From CAYUCJ01 sp049282265 (GTDB lineage: Bacteria; Desulfobacterota; DSM-4660; Desulfatiglandales; Desulfatiglandaceae): a stretch of DNA of 13,408 nt. The notes under the pieces were generated by a model. That model worked only from the letters and a program-made list of their open reading frames with translations. It searched no databases and was not told the origin of the DNA. Every line of letters starts with the position of its first letter. Positions within the stretch are counted from its first letter, which is position 1. The DNA is taken from the NCBI GenBank assembly GCA_049282265.1, contig JBAPTR010000169.1, positions 1-13,408 on the forward strand, in the 5' to 3' direction. Shown piece by piece: positions 5,200-13,078 of this stretch. A program made the translations under genes and the position numbers.

Positions 5200-6816
5200 T
5201 CAACTCCGCCTCTGGCGGGTTTGAGTGCAACTTCCCTCCGGGTAGAAGCGCTGCTTACCCGGAATCATCAAAGGCCGACCGACGGAGAAAACGGGTATCT
5301 CCTTTTCCACCCCTTTCAGTACGCGAGAAGCCACCTGAGTAACGGCAAATGTGTGGTCCAGCCCGTGCTTCACGCCTTCGGTGATGAGGATTTCTCCCGA
5401 GGCAGTCTCCGAGGCCAGCCTCTGGGCGATGTTGACGTCCGTTCCGATGACCGTATAATCCAGTCTTCTCCTGGAACCCACGTTTCCCAGAAAAACCGGG
5501 CCCGAGCTGATGCCGATTCCAAGACCGATCCGGCTCAGCTCTGCGGCCTTCGCCGTCCATGCCTCATTGAGTTTCTCGAACATTTTGTGCATCAAAAGGG
5601 CTGAGTCGACAGCCGCCTTCTCGGGCTCGACTAGCGGCATGGGCGCGCCGAAAAAGGCAAGCGCCGCATCTCCCAGGAATTTATCCAGCGTGCCTTTGAA
5701 CTGGTATACGACCTCGGACAAAAGGCCGAAGAAATCGTTCAGAAACGACCTGAGGATTTCCAAGGGAATACGCTGGACCAGGGACGTGAAGTTCCTGATA
5801 TCCGCGAAAAGGACGGTAATGACTTTGATTTCACCTACCTCTAGAAGATTTTGCCCGTGGGAGATCAGGATCTTGGCCACTTCCGGGTCCACGTATTGCT
5901 GAAAAAGGGTCTGCAGTCGAATCTTTTCGATCTTCTCCTGCATGGTCCTCAGATTTTCCAGCGCCATGACGGCCTGACGGCAGATCACCGAAACCATCTC
6001 GATATCCGCCTGGCTGAAAGAAGATCCCTTTCCCACTTTGCCGATGTTCAACACACCCAGCATCCCATGCCTGCCCTTGAGCGGAAAAACAATGGCCGCC
6101 ACGATGCTCTCGGATCTTAACAGAGAGGCAAACTGCGGATTGTCTTCAGGGCCCCCGTTGAGTATGACGGGTGATCCTTCTTGAAACACACGGCCGGCGA
6201 TTTTCTCTCCGGGCCTGATTCGAACCTTCTGCCAGATCTCCCGCTTCATCCCCACGGCTGCTGCGATCCGGAGACAGTCCTGTTTTTTTTCGTAGAGCAT
6301 CACGGACACTCTCTGCGCTCCGTTCTGCCTGGACACGGTATCGATCAGGCCCTCGAGGATCTCTTTCTTTGACCGGGACAGAATGAACTTTTCACCCAGT
6401 TCATACAACGGAATCAACGTCTTGAGGCGGGCATTCTCTTCCGAAATCGCCGCCCTCTGAAAGGCTTCCTTGACAACCTGAACCAATTCCATCGGCATAA
6501 AGGGTTTTCGAATGAAGCCGCTCAATCCCCGTCCCATGGCCTCGATGGCCGTATCCACTTTGCCGTGGGCCGTGATCATGACGCCGATGATCCCCGGCTG
6601 TTTCTCCCTGAGGGCCAGGAAGGTCTCCAGACCGTCCATCCCGGGCATCAGCAGATCCGTAACGACCATGTCGAAGGTGTTCGAGGAAACATGCCGGACC
6701 GCTTCCTCACCGTTGGAGGCCCCCATGACCTCATAGCCCTCCTTTTTGAGGGTCCTCAAACAGAGGTTCACGATCATCTCTTCATCATCGACGACCAGGA
6801 TTCTTTTGGTCCCCAT
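5200..6816 (-). CDS. Response regulator adenylate cyclase (REC-GAF-class III cyclase)
   Basis: This 538-residue protein should make cAMP from ATP in response to phosphorylation and a GAF ligand. Residues 1-120 are a receiver with D10-D11, phospho-acceptor D54 (VVTDLLMP), T82 and K104. Residues about 135-290 form a GAF domain. A helical linker (291-318), with LFQQYVDPEVAK typical of this cyclase group, leads into the catalytic domain (about 330-510). All class III catalytic residues are visible: metal-binding D339 (LFADIRNFT) and D383 (FLGDAALAFFG), adenine-selecting K379 and D453 (LDYTVIGTD), and transition-state N462 and R466. The Lys/Asp pair indicates adenylate rather than guanylate cyclase. 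ATG 6816 is preferred over an upstream TTG (6870) because GGAGG lies five bases before it. It starts 58 bases after the pseudokinase gene, which suggests cotranscription. There are no membrane segments, so it is cytoplasmic. Confidence 0.92.
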   Translation of the reverse strand: MGTKRILVVDDEEMIVNLCLRTLKKEGYEVMGASNGEEAVRHVSSNTFDMVVTDLLMPGMDGLETFLALREKQPGIIGVMITAHGKVDTAIEAMGRGLSGFIRKPFMPMELVQVVKEAFQRAAISEENARLKTLIPLYELGEKFILSRSKKEILEGLIDTVSRQNGAQRVSVMLYEKKQDCLRIAAAVGMKREIWQKVRIRPGEKIAGRVFQEGSPVILNGGPEDNPQFASLLRSESIVAAIVFPLKGRHGMLGVLNIGKVGKGSSFSQADIEMVSVICRQAVMALENLRTMQEKIEKIRLQTLFQQYVDPEVAKILISHGQNLLEVGEIKVITVLFADIRNFTSLVQRIPLEILRSFLNDFFGLLSEVVYQFKGTLDKFLGDAALAFFGAPMPLVEPEKAAVDSALLMHKMFEKLNEAWTAKAAELSRIGLGIGISSGPVFLGNVGSRRRLDYTVIGTDVNIAQRLASETASGEILITEGVKHGLDHTFAVTQVASRVLKGVEKEIPVFSVGRPLMIPGKQRFYPEGSCTQTRQRRS

Positions 6817-6821
6817 GAAAG

Positions 6822-6826
6822 CCTCC
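6822..6826 (-). promoter_or_regulatory. Ribosome binding site fixing the cyclase start
   Basis: GGAGG on the minus strand, five bases before ATG 6816. It supports a start 18 codons inside the longest open frame and places the receiver's first strand directly at the N-terminus. Confidence 0.7.
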
Positions 6827-6874
6827 GGGGCATTATCGTTGAATAGTGAAAGTCCATTTCGCTCTTGCAATTTT

Positions 6875-8551
6875 TCATCCCTCCCCGCTCAGCGGCAAGA
6901 TCACGACAAAAACGCTCCCCTTTTCCGGTTCGCTTTTCACGCGAATCACACCGCCATGGGCTTTCACGATTCTCTGACTCAGCCAGAGTCCGAGGCCTAC
7001 CTGGCTGACCCTGCCCTGTGTTGAATAGAAGGGCTCAAAGATCCTGGACAGGTCTTTTGGGTCGATGCCCGGTCCGTTGTCTCTGAAAGATATGTGGACC
7101 TTGTCCTGCCCTTTCCAGGTCTCTATTCTAAGCGAGGGTTTTCTTCCCGCCGGTCCGGCCCGCTCCCCGTCAAGGCCGGGGGGACATCCGTACACGCCTG
7201 ATACAGCGTTCAAGGCATTGCTGACGAGGCTGAAAAAGGCCTGCTCCATCTGTGGCGGATCGACTGTCACGAGGGGCAGCTTGTCGGCCAACATGAGGGT
7301 AAGGTCAACGCCGCGGTCCGACATTCTTCCCTGAGACAATGTAAGGGATTTGCTTATAAGCCCGTTAAGGTCCGTGCCAACCCTGGAACCGGGCTCGGCG
7401 GACACGGTATCCAGAAGGCTCCTGGTGATTTGGCCGGCCCTGACGGCCTGGTTTTGAATGATCTCCAGGTATTCCCGGATCTTCCCATCTTCTATGGCTG
7501 AACCGAGAAGGAGGTTTGCATAGCCCAGGATACCCGTCAAAGGATTGTTGAGTTCATTCGCGATGCTCGCGGACAGCTCACCAAAGGCGGCCATTCTGGC
7601 CGAAGCCAGGAGCTGATCCTGCGCCTTTTCCTGGGCCTTCAGGGCGATTTCCAGTTCCTTCTTGGATTGCATGAGGTTCTGGTAAAGCCTTGCATTCTCA
7701 AAGTTATAGGCTACCTGCTGGAGCAGGATCTGGAGGAACTGGACATCCCCCTCTTCGAAATGGGGATTGTCTCTTTTCCTTCCGAGGACAAGCGCTCCCA
7801 TAGGCGTGTCCTTGCCCAGGACGGAGAGATACAATAGCCGCGGAACACCCATGTCGGGCCTGTTGAGCGCTTTCCATTCTTCTTCCTGCTCAATATCCTC
7901 TATCAGGAGGGGTGATCTCCGGTCAATGGCAAGGCCCGCCAGGGTCCCGTCCAGATCGATTTCACGCGGCATTTCCAGGGGGGCCCCCACCGAGGCCGCC
8001 ACGATCAGCTTACGGGACCCGTCACGCTTTATGGCGAGATAACCGGCCTGCGCATTGACGGCCCGTACGGCCTTTTCAAGAAGAAGCCTTGCAACTTCTT
8101 CCATCCGGATGGTTTTTGAAACAATTTCTCTGATTTCATTCAAGGTGGAGGCCTGGATCGCCTTCATACCCAGGTCCCTGGCCGTCTCTTCCAGTTTGGC
8201 CAGGGTGCGGTTGAAGGAATCCGCTATCAGAGACAACTCCTTGGTTTCGCCTACATCCCGAACCCTTCCCTCCGTCCCTTCTTCGGCCTGCGCCATGCCC
8301 GCCGACAACTGCTCGATATCTTCGGCCATCCGCCTGAAGACGATGAATCCCCCGAGAACGAGAATCAGGGCCAGAACGATCAGGACGCCTGACAAGCTCG
8401 TATTGAACGAACCGATTCCGAAGTAGATGAATGCAAAGACGAAAAAAGGCAGGGCCGTCAGGCAGGAAAAGACAATCTTCAGGCTGTGCCTGACGCTCCT
8501 GCGGGATACATGGGTTCCCGGCAACCATTTTCCTGCGATCATCGATTTCAT
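6875..8551 (-). CDS. Membrane GAF histidine kinase homologue with H-box His replaced by Asn (pseudokinase)
   Basis: The protein has 558 residues. Two transmembrane helices (about 27-48 and 55-72) are joined by only a few residues, so there is no periplasmic sensor. A HAMP-like segment follows, then a GAF domain (about 138-288), a short coiled coil, HisKA and HATPase. The H-box reads GELSASIANELNNPL, where almost all relatives have IAHELNNPL. The phospho-acceptor position is Asn332, codon AAT at 7556-7558, one base from CAT. The ATP-binding part is largely intact: Asn445 of the N-box, DNGPG at 491-495, FEPFYST, and a G2 box reading QVGLGL that lacks its first Gly. It therefore probably binds ATP but cannot autophosphorylate, and may act as an allosteric partner or phosphatase. 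The ATG at 8551 is chosen over TTG 8557 because GAGGAG lies seven bases upstream. It begins two bases after the HD-GYP stop. Confidence 0.88.
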   Translation of the reverse strand: MKSMIAGKWLPGTHVSRRSVRHSLKIVFSCLTALPFFVFAFIYFGIGSFNTSLSGVLIVLALILVLGGFIVFRRMAEDIEQLSAGMAQAEEGTEGRVRDVGETKELSLIADSFNRTLAKLEETARDLGMKAIQASTLNEIREIVSKTIRMEEVARLLLEKAVRAVNAQAGYLAIKRDGSRKLIVAASVGAPLEMPREIDLDGTLAGLAIDRRSPLLIEDIEQEEEWKALNRPDMGVPRLLYLSVLGKDTPMGALVLGRKRDNPHFEEGDVQFLQILLQQVAYNFENARLYQNLMQSKKELEIALKAQEKAQDQLLASARMAAFGELSASIANELNNPLTGILGYANLLLGSAIEDGKIREYLEIIQNQAVRAGQITRSLLDTVSAEPGSRVGTDLNGLISKSLTLSQGRMSDRGVDLTLMLADKLPLVTVDPPQMEQAFFSLVSNALNAVSGVYGCPPGLDGERAGPAGRKPSLRIETWKGQDKVHISFRDNGPGIDPKDLSRIFEPFYSTQGRVSQVGLGLWLSQRIVKAHGGVIRVKSEPEKGSVFVVILPLSGEG

Positions 8552-8553
8552 GT

Positions 8554-9606
8554 TCAAGCTCCTCGTTTGCCCCCTTCATATACCCCGAACTTAAACCCTC
8601 CATCCCTGAAAACACTCAGGCACGCATCTACAACTTGAGAATCGTAGAAAACGCCCCGATTCCTTGAAATCTCATCTAACGCCGCATCGATTCCAAGTCC
8701 CGCCCGATACGGCCGGTGGGAAGCCATGGCCTCCACTACGTCGGCCACGCCCAATATACGCGCTTCCAGGAGGATCTCCTCGCCTTTCAGCCCCCGAGGG
8801 TACCCGGAGCCGTCCATCCTTTCGTGGTGTTGATATACCATCTCGGCTATGGGCCATGGGAATTCGATTCCCTTCAGGATGTCATATCCCGTCCGGGGAT
8901 GGACCTTGATCAGTTCAAACTCCATGTCATTAAGAAGACCGGGTTTGCTGAGAATCTCGGCCGGAACGGAGATCTTCCCCAGATCGTGGATGATACCGGC
9001 CATGCGGATTCCTTTCAGCCGATCCTGTGAAAAACCCATATTTTCAGCCATGGCGCCGGCAACCTCCGCTACCCGCTGTTGATGCCCTGCAGTGTAGGGA
9101 TCCCTTGATTCCACTATATGGGCGATGACCAGGATGACCTCGTCCAGGGTTCGCCGGAGCTTTGCAGTGCGGTCTGCCACCATCTGCTCCAGATTCTCAC
9201 GGTAGGTCCGGCTCTCCGCCTCCAACGCCTGTCTCCGAAAGGCGCTGGAGACATTGATGATCACCTCGCTTATCTTGAAAGGTTTGACGATATAGCCAAA
9301 GACTCCTATATCCAGCGCTTTTCCGACCGTCTTCGGGTCATCCATCCCGCTGATCATGATTATGGCCGTATTCGGATACGCGGAAAGAGCATATTCGATG
9401 AAGTCCATCCCGGATTCGCCGGGCAGGTTGATGTCGCACAGGATGAGATCAAAGGTCTCTTCCTTGATCAGTCGCCGGGCCTCCTCGGCACTCGGCGCCA
9501 GGGAAGTCCCCCGGTGCATCTTTTCCAAGATTCGCCCCAGGATGCATCCGATGGACGCATCGTCCTCCACAAGGAGGACCTTTTTCCGCTTTATGTCTTC
9601 ATCCAT
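8554..9606 (-). CDS. Response regulator with HD-GYP domain, cyclic di-GMP phosphodiesterase
   Basis: The protein has 350 residues and should hydrolyse cyclic di-GMP in the cytoplasm under phosphorelay control. The receiver (about 7-125) has E14-D15-D16, phospho-acceptor D58 (LILCDINLP), S86 and K108. A helical linker (about 126-155) precedes the HD-GYP domain (about 156-345). Metal and catalytic residues are complete: HDLGK at 207-211, H236, the HHERMDGSGYPRGLKG motif at 260-275 that defines HD-GYP, and D289 in GVADVVEAM. REC-HD-GYP (RpfG-type) proteins are established c-di-GMP phosphodiesterases. Start ATG 9606 has AGAGAAG about seven bases upstream and overlaps the preceding 59-residue gene by eight bases. 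The next gene starts two bases after its stop. The hybrid kinase encoded just before it is the obvious phosphodonor candidate, which is inference. Confidence 0.93.
   Translation of the reverse strand: MDEDIKRKKVLLVEDDASIGCILGRILEKMHRGTSLAPSAEEARRLIKEETFDLILCDINLPGESGMDFIEYALSAYPNTAIIMISGMDDPKTVGKALDIGVFGYIVKPFKISEVIINVSSAFRRQALEAESRTYRENLEQMVADRTAKLRRTLDEVILVIAHIVESRDPYTAGHQQRVAEVAGAMAENMGFSQDRLKGIRMAGIIHDLGKISVPAEILSKPGLLNDMEFELIKVHPRTGYDILKGIEFPWPIAEMVYQHHERMDGSGYPRGLKGEEILLEARILGVADVVEAMASHRPYRAGLGIDAALDEISRNRGVFYDSQVVDACLSVFRDGGFKFGVYEGGKRGA
8559..8564 (-). promoter_or_regulatory. Ribosome binding site of the pseudokinase, inside the HD-GYP gene
   Basis: GAGGAG on the minus strand, seven bases before ATG 8551, within the last codons of the upstream gene. 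This favours ATG 8551 over TTG 8557 and implies translational coupling. Confidence 0.65.
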
Positions 9607-9778
9607 GTTTATTCTTCTCTTTTACATGCTCTTCTTCGGAAAACCCGGGAAAAAGCTTCTTCTCACACTCCGGGCAGATGCCGTGGCTGAATTCCGCCTC
9701 CAAATGGTCACGAACATAGGTTTCAATCCGGATCCAATACCCGTTATCCTCCCTTACCTTCTTGTCCGAATTCCGCAT
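9599..9778 (-). CDS. 59-residue stand-alone zinc-ribbon-like tail protein
   Basis: ATG 9778 abuts the hybrid kinase stop (TAAATG), and the stop TGA 9599-9601 overlaps the HD-GYP start by eight bases. The product contains KKVREDNGYWIRIETYV followed by HLEAEFSHGICPECEKKLFP. This closely resembles a C-terminal tail often seen on PAS kinases and response regulators of this bacterial group, which reads roughly C-x2-C-KKIRDD-G-W ... FSHGICPEC. Here the second CxxC (CPEC) is present, but the first pair is replaced by residues around NSD, so any metal site would be half-formed. It may be a detached tail now working as a separate subunit, perhaps with the kinase ahead of it, or a leftover after domain loss. 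The perfect packing between two intact genes argues that it is still translated. It is too short for most gene callers. Confidence 0.6.
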   Translation of the reverse strand: MRNSDKKVREDNGYWIRIETYVRDHLEAEFSHGICPECEKKLFPGFSEEEHVKEKNKHG

Positions 9779-12346
9779 TTATTTGTCCAGCACCTCACGC
9801 ACCTTCCGCCCCAGGGCCCCGGACGTAAAGGGCTTCTGGATAAATGCGATTCCCTTATCCAGCATCCCTTGGAGGACAATGGCATCCTCCGTGTACCCCG
9901 ACATGAAGAGCACTTTCAACTCCGGCCGCTGCCCTTCCAGACGCTTCACCAGTTCCTTGCCGCTCATCCGGGGCATAACCGCGTCGGTCACCATCAACTG
10001 AAACGGCTCCTTATGCTCCCGCAAGATATGTAAAGCCTCCTGACCATCCCCCGCGCACAGGACCGTGTATCCGTACTTTTTCAGGGCCTTGAGGGCGAAA
10101 TTCCTGACCATGTCGTCATCTTCAACCATCAGGATGGTTTCCGAACCTTGAAGGGATTCTGCTTTCTTGCCCGGTCTCTCCATGTTAGGGACCGTCTTTT
10201 CCACCCTGGGGAGGTAGATCTTGAAGGTGCTCCCTTTTCCCAGCTCACTGTAGACTAAGATGTTGCCACTACTCTGCTTGACGATCCCGTAAACGGTGGA
10301 CAATCCGAGGCCTGTGCCCTGCCCCTTCTCCTTGGTGGTGAAAAAGGGCTCAAAGAGCCGGTTTTGCACCTCCTCTGTCATTCCGATGCCCGTGTCGCTC
10401 ACGGCCAGCATCACATGAGGACCCGATATCACGCCGGTGTGGTCCCGGACATAAGTTTCATTCAACTCCACGTTACTTGTCTCCAAAGTCAGCTTTCCTC
10501 CCCCGGGCATGGCATCCGAGGCATTGACTGCAAGGTTCATGAAGATCTGCTCTATCTGCCCGACATCTGCCTCGACTCGGCCAAGATCAGGGCTCAAGAT
10601 GGTTTCCAGTTCGATATCCTCTCGGATGACACGCCGCAGTATCCTGTCCATATTACCCACCGTCTCATTGAGGTTCACCACTTCGGTCTGAAGGATCTGC
10701 TTCCGGCTGAAGACCATAAGTTCCCTGATGAGCCATGCCGCCCTTTCTCCTGCGCCCTTGATATCTTCAAGGAACTCGTAGAGGGACGACTCCTTCCCCA
10801 TTTCCCCAATCGCCAGGTCGGCATTTCCGATAATGGTGGTTAAGAGGTTGTTGAAATCATGCGCAATCCCCCCTGTCATCCTACCCACCGCCTCCAGTTT
10901 CTGGGACTGGATGAATTGGGCCGCCATTTTCAGCTTATCCGTAATGTCGCGCATCACGGCCACATAGTTGACGACCAGGCCCGAATCGTCGCACACCGGT
11001 GATATGGTGGCTTCCCCGGTGAAGAGTTCTCCTTCTTTGCGTTTGTTGACGATGCGGCCCTGCCACATCTTCCTGTTTTTAATGGTCGCCCACAGCTCAC
11101 GATAGAAGGCCTCGCCCTGCTTCCCGCTCTTGAGGATGTCTAGGTTCTGGCCGAAGGCCTCGGTTCGAAGATACCCCGTAACGCGCTCAAAGGCCGGGTT
11201 AACGTATTGGATGGTCCCTTCCGGATCGGTGATGATGACAACCTCCCCAGTCTGCTCGATGGCCGTAACCAGAAGCTCTCGGTCGGCCTCGGCCCGCTTG
11301 CGCTGAAGCGCCGCCTCGAGTCCGACGGATAATGCCTCGACGGCCTCCTGGTCGTGCGGCGTAAAGCCCGAGGGTTTGTTGCCCAGCGCGATCATGCCGA
11401 CAGTACGGCCATCCTGCTTCAGAGGGACCCCCAGAAAGGCGGTCAGCTTCGGGTGGCCGCTCGGGACTACCACCTCGTCGGGATAAACGCTAGGCTCGTT
11501 CGTGATCAACGATTTCCCGTTTTTCAGCACTCGGCCGAAGATGCCCCCGATCTTCATGGCCTTGAAGGTAGCCATCTGGCTCCGAATCCAGCGGGCCTCC
11601 CCCGAGTCGCTCAAGGCAATGGTATCCAGGCGGCCTGGCGGATTTACTTCTCCGATCCAGCCGAACTTGCTGCCGGTCAGCGCCTCCGCCTCGGAAAGAC
11701 AGATGTGGGCCACTTCCACATCCGAGTTGGCCTGCAAGGCCCCACGAAGAATACGATTGACAGCCTCTTTAACGGCGTTCTCCCGAGCGAGATTCGCCTC
11801 CGCCCGCTCCAGCTCGTCCAAGGCGCTGATCAGCTCCTGGCGGGATCGCTCGATCTTGTCCCGGCTCCGGAGCAGTTTGTGCTCCATGCGCTGGCGCTCG
11901 ACGATCTCGGATTGCAGTTGTTCGTTGGTCCGGCGGAGCACGGCCTGTTGTTCATATAAGACATTCGCCAGTTTAGGGGTCAGGTGAGTCTTGACGCGCT
12001 TCAGGAATTCCTCACTCTGGGACGGTTTGGTGATGTGGTCCGCCGCGCCCAGTCGCAGGCCCTCCACCCATCCCTTCACGTCGGCGAACCTACTCATCAG
12101 GATGATGGGAATGTGCCATGTCTCCTTGCGCGCCTTGAGCCGCCGGCACAACTCAAGCCCGTCCATACCCTTCATGCGAACCTCCAGCAGGATCAAGTCA
12201 GGCGGATCGGTGGCCACGGCGACCAGCGACAGCTCGCCGCTGTCGACCGGACCCACGTGGTAGCCTTCCGGGGTCAGTATCTTGGCCAGCAGAGCCATCG
12301 GCTCGGGAGACTCGTCAACCGCCAGGATGGTAGATTTATCGTTCAT
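9779..12346 (-). CDS. Hybrid sensor histidine kinase REC-GAF-PAS-HisKA-HATPase-REC
   Basis: This 855-residue cytoplasmic protein is the main candidate phosphodonor of the island. The N-terminal receiver (about 5-122) has D11-E12, S85 and K107, but the phospho-acceptor site is Glu55 (LILLEVRMKGMDG; codon GAG at 12182-12184), so it is probably locked in one state. A coiled coil (about 125-190) is followed by a GAF domain (about 195-350) and a PAS domain (about 356-475). HisKA carries H496 in GGIAHDFNNLL. HATPase has N608, DTGIGM at 651-656, FEPFFTTKEKG and GTGLGL at 677-682. The C-terminal receiver (about 736-853) is complete: E742-D743-D744, D788 (VTDAVMP), S816 and K838. Start ATG 12346 has an AGAGGAGGA site six bases upstream. 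The active kinase plus its own REC suggests intramolecular transfer. It could then pass phosphate to the HD-GYP and cyclase receivers, but no Hpt domain is in the window. Confidence 0.93.
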   Translation of the reverse strand: MNDKSTILAVDESPEPMALLAKILTPEGYHVGPVDSGELSLVAVATDPPDLILLEVRMKGMDGLELCRRLKARKETWHIPIILMSRFADVKGWVEGLRLGAADHITKPSQSEEFLKRVKTHLTPKLANVLYEQQAVLRRTNEQLQSEIVERQRMEHKLLRSRDKIERSRQELISALDELERAEANLARENAVKEAVNRILRGALQANSDVEVAHICLSEAEALTGSKFGWIGEVNPPGRLDTIALSDSGEARWIRSQMATFKAMKIGGIFGRVLKNGKSLITNEPSVYPDEVVVPSGHPKLTAFLGVPLKQDGRTVGMIALGNKPSGFTPHDQEAVEALSVGLEAALQRKRAEADRELLVTAIEQTGEVVIITDPEGTIQYVNPAFERVTGYLRTEAFGQNLDILKSGKQGEAFYRELWATIKNRKMWQGRIVNKRKEGELFTGEATISPVCDDSGLVVNYVAVMRDITDKLKMAAQFIQSQKLEAVGRMTGGIAHDFNNLLTTIIGNADLAIGEMGKESSLYEFLEDIKGAGERAAWLIRELMVFSRKQILQTEVVNLNETVGNMDRILRRVIREDIELETILSPDLGRVEADVGQIEQIFMNLAVNASDAMPGGGKLTLETSNVELNETYVRDHTGVISGPHVMLAVSDTGIGMTEEVQNRLFEPFFTTKEKGQGTGLGLSTVYGIVKQSSGNILVYSELGKGSTFKIYLPRVEKTVPNMERPGKKAESLQGSETILMVEDDDMVRNFALKALKKYGYTVLCAGDGQEALHILREHKEPFQLMVTDAVMPRMSGKELVKRLEGQRPELKVLFMSGYTEDAIVLQGMLDKGIAFIQKPFTSGALGRKVREVLDK

Positions 12347-12609
12347 ACAGCGTCCTCCTCTTTCAACGTGCAGATCGGAAAAAGCAGTATGTCGTCTATC
12401 ATCAGCATGTTATCCCTACAGCTGCAGATCAATGGCAACGAATCTGGTTTTTTAGCGGTTATACTGATTTTGCCATATGCATACATGTTAATATTACTTA
12501 GTGCACTAGCCGTGCCAGAGCCGCATCCATTCGTGATGGAAGCTTTAACCTCTTGCAACCGGCTGAAATCAAAGATAATTAGAAAGGAGACGGGGGAATT
12601 GATTCCCAA
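12343..12609 (-). CDS. Possible 88-residue ORF of unknown function ahead of the hybrid kinase
   Basis: The frame opens at a TTG (12609) and its stop overlaps the hybrid kinase start (ATGA). I recognise no domain. The sequence has a short hydrophobic start, a Cys-containing middle (TNGCGSGTASAL; LICSCRD) and an acidic end. There is no clear ribosome binding site, and base composition is more AT-rich than the flanking genes. The ribosome binding site of the next gene lies in its last codons. The rest of the 12347-12677 gap shows nothing else. This may simply be the leader region of the hybrid kinase gene; the ORF is weakly supported. Confidence 0.2.
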   Translation of the reverse strand: MGINSPVSFLIIFDFSRLQEVKASITNGCGSGTASALSNINMYAYGKISITAKKPDSLPLICSCRDNMLMIDDILLFPICTLKEEDAV

Positions 12610-12677
12610 AGAATGAAAAACAGGAAATACGGGCTATGGAACTGGCACCATTATAAGAATGGAATCCATTTCATATT

Positions 12678-13072
12678 TCAGAGACCGGAATTTATAAAAG
12701 ACACAAATTTTTTCGCTGAATTCAAAATCTCGGTGTGCTGAAAAGGATTGGAGATATACTCTGAGATCAATCCGCTGGAGAGTGAGTCTTGAACGATTTC
12801 GTCGTCCCGGCTAAGATAGCCGGACATCAGCACAATGGGAACCGTTGAATCCATCTCCTTTATTTTTCTTGCCAGTGCCAAACCCTCAATATCAGGCAGT
12901 TTGGCGTTGAGCAAAACCAAGCCAAAATGTTTTTTTCCATGATCGCCTGGGTTTCCAGCCCGTTCAAGGCCCTGATGAGGGCAAACCCATCCTGCTTCAG
13001 GAGATGTTCCATAGCCCAGAATATATCCGGCTCGTCGTCTAGAATAAGTAAGATCCTCTTTTTAATTTTCAT
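12678..13072 (-). pseudogene. Frameshifted stand-alone receiver domain lacking phospho-acceptor Asp and conserved Lys
   Basis: Restoring one A in the T-run at 12930-12936 joins two frames into a 131-residue single-domain receiver, the normal length. The acidic pair is present (LILDDEPD, D12-D13), as is S84 (VLMSGY). The phospho-acceptor position is Asn56 (LVLLNAKLPDIEG) and the usual Lys is Asn109 (EYISNPF). Even when repaired, it could not be phosphorylated in the standard way. The start ATG 13072 lies six bases after the stop of the upstream kinase, so the two formed an operon and perhaps a pair. It is either a receiver that lost phosphorylation and then frame, or an atypical receiver with a base missing in the sequence. 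Confidence 0.75.
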
Positions 13073-13078
13073 GGTGTC

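Noticed and set aside
5150..5230. Longer N-terminus for the MshEN-like protein
   Set aside because: The extra 27 residues have no ribosome binding site and overlap the spacer after the cyclase gene; AGGGAGGT supports the inner ATG.
5255..5560. Second minus-strand frame inside the cyclase gene
   Set aside because: Shadow of the catalytic domain; the main frame carries all cyclase residues.
2375..12263. Many long plus-strand open frames opposite the signalling genes
   Set aside because: They mirror GC-rich minus-strand genes with clear domains, lack recognisable motifs of their own, and overlap genes that have good ribosome binding sites.
11984..12616. Plus-strand 210-residue frame with a hydrophobic stretch
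   Set aside because: Its first half is the complement of the hybrid kinase receiver, and no ribosome binding site or family signal supports it. The hydrophobic part comes from AT-rich intergenic sequence.
12643..12660. TGGCAC as part of a sigma-54 promoter
   Set aside because: The -12 GC element is absent at the required spacing and no plus-strand gene follows.
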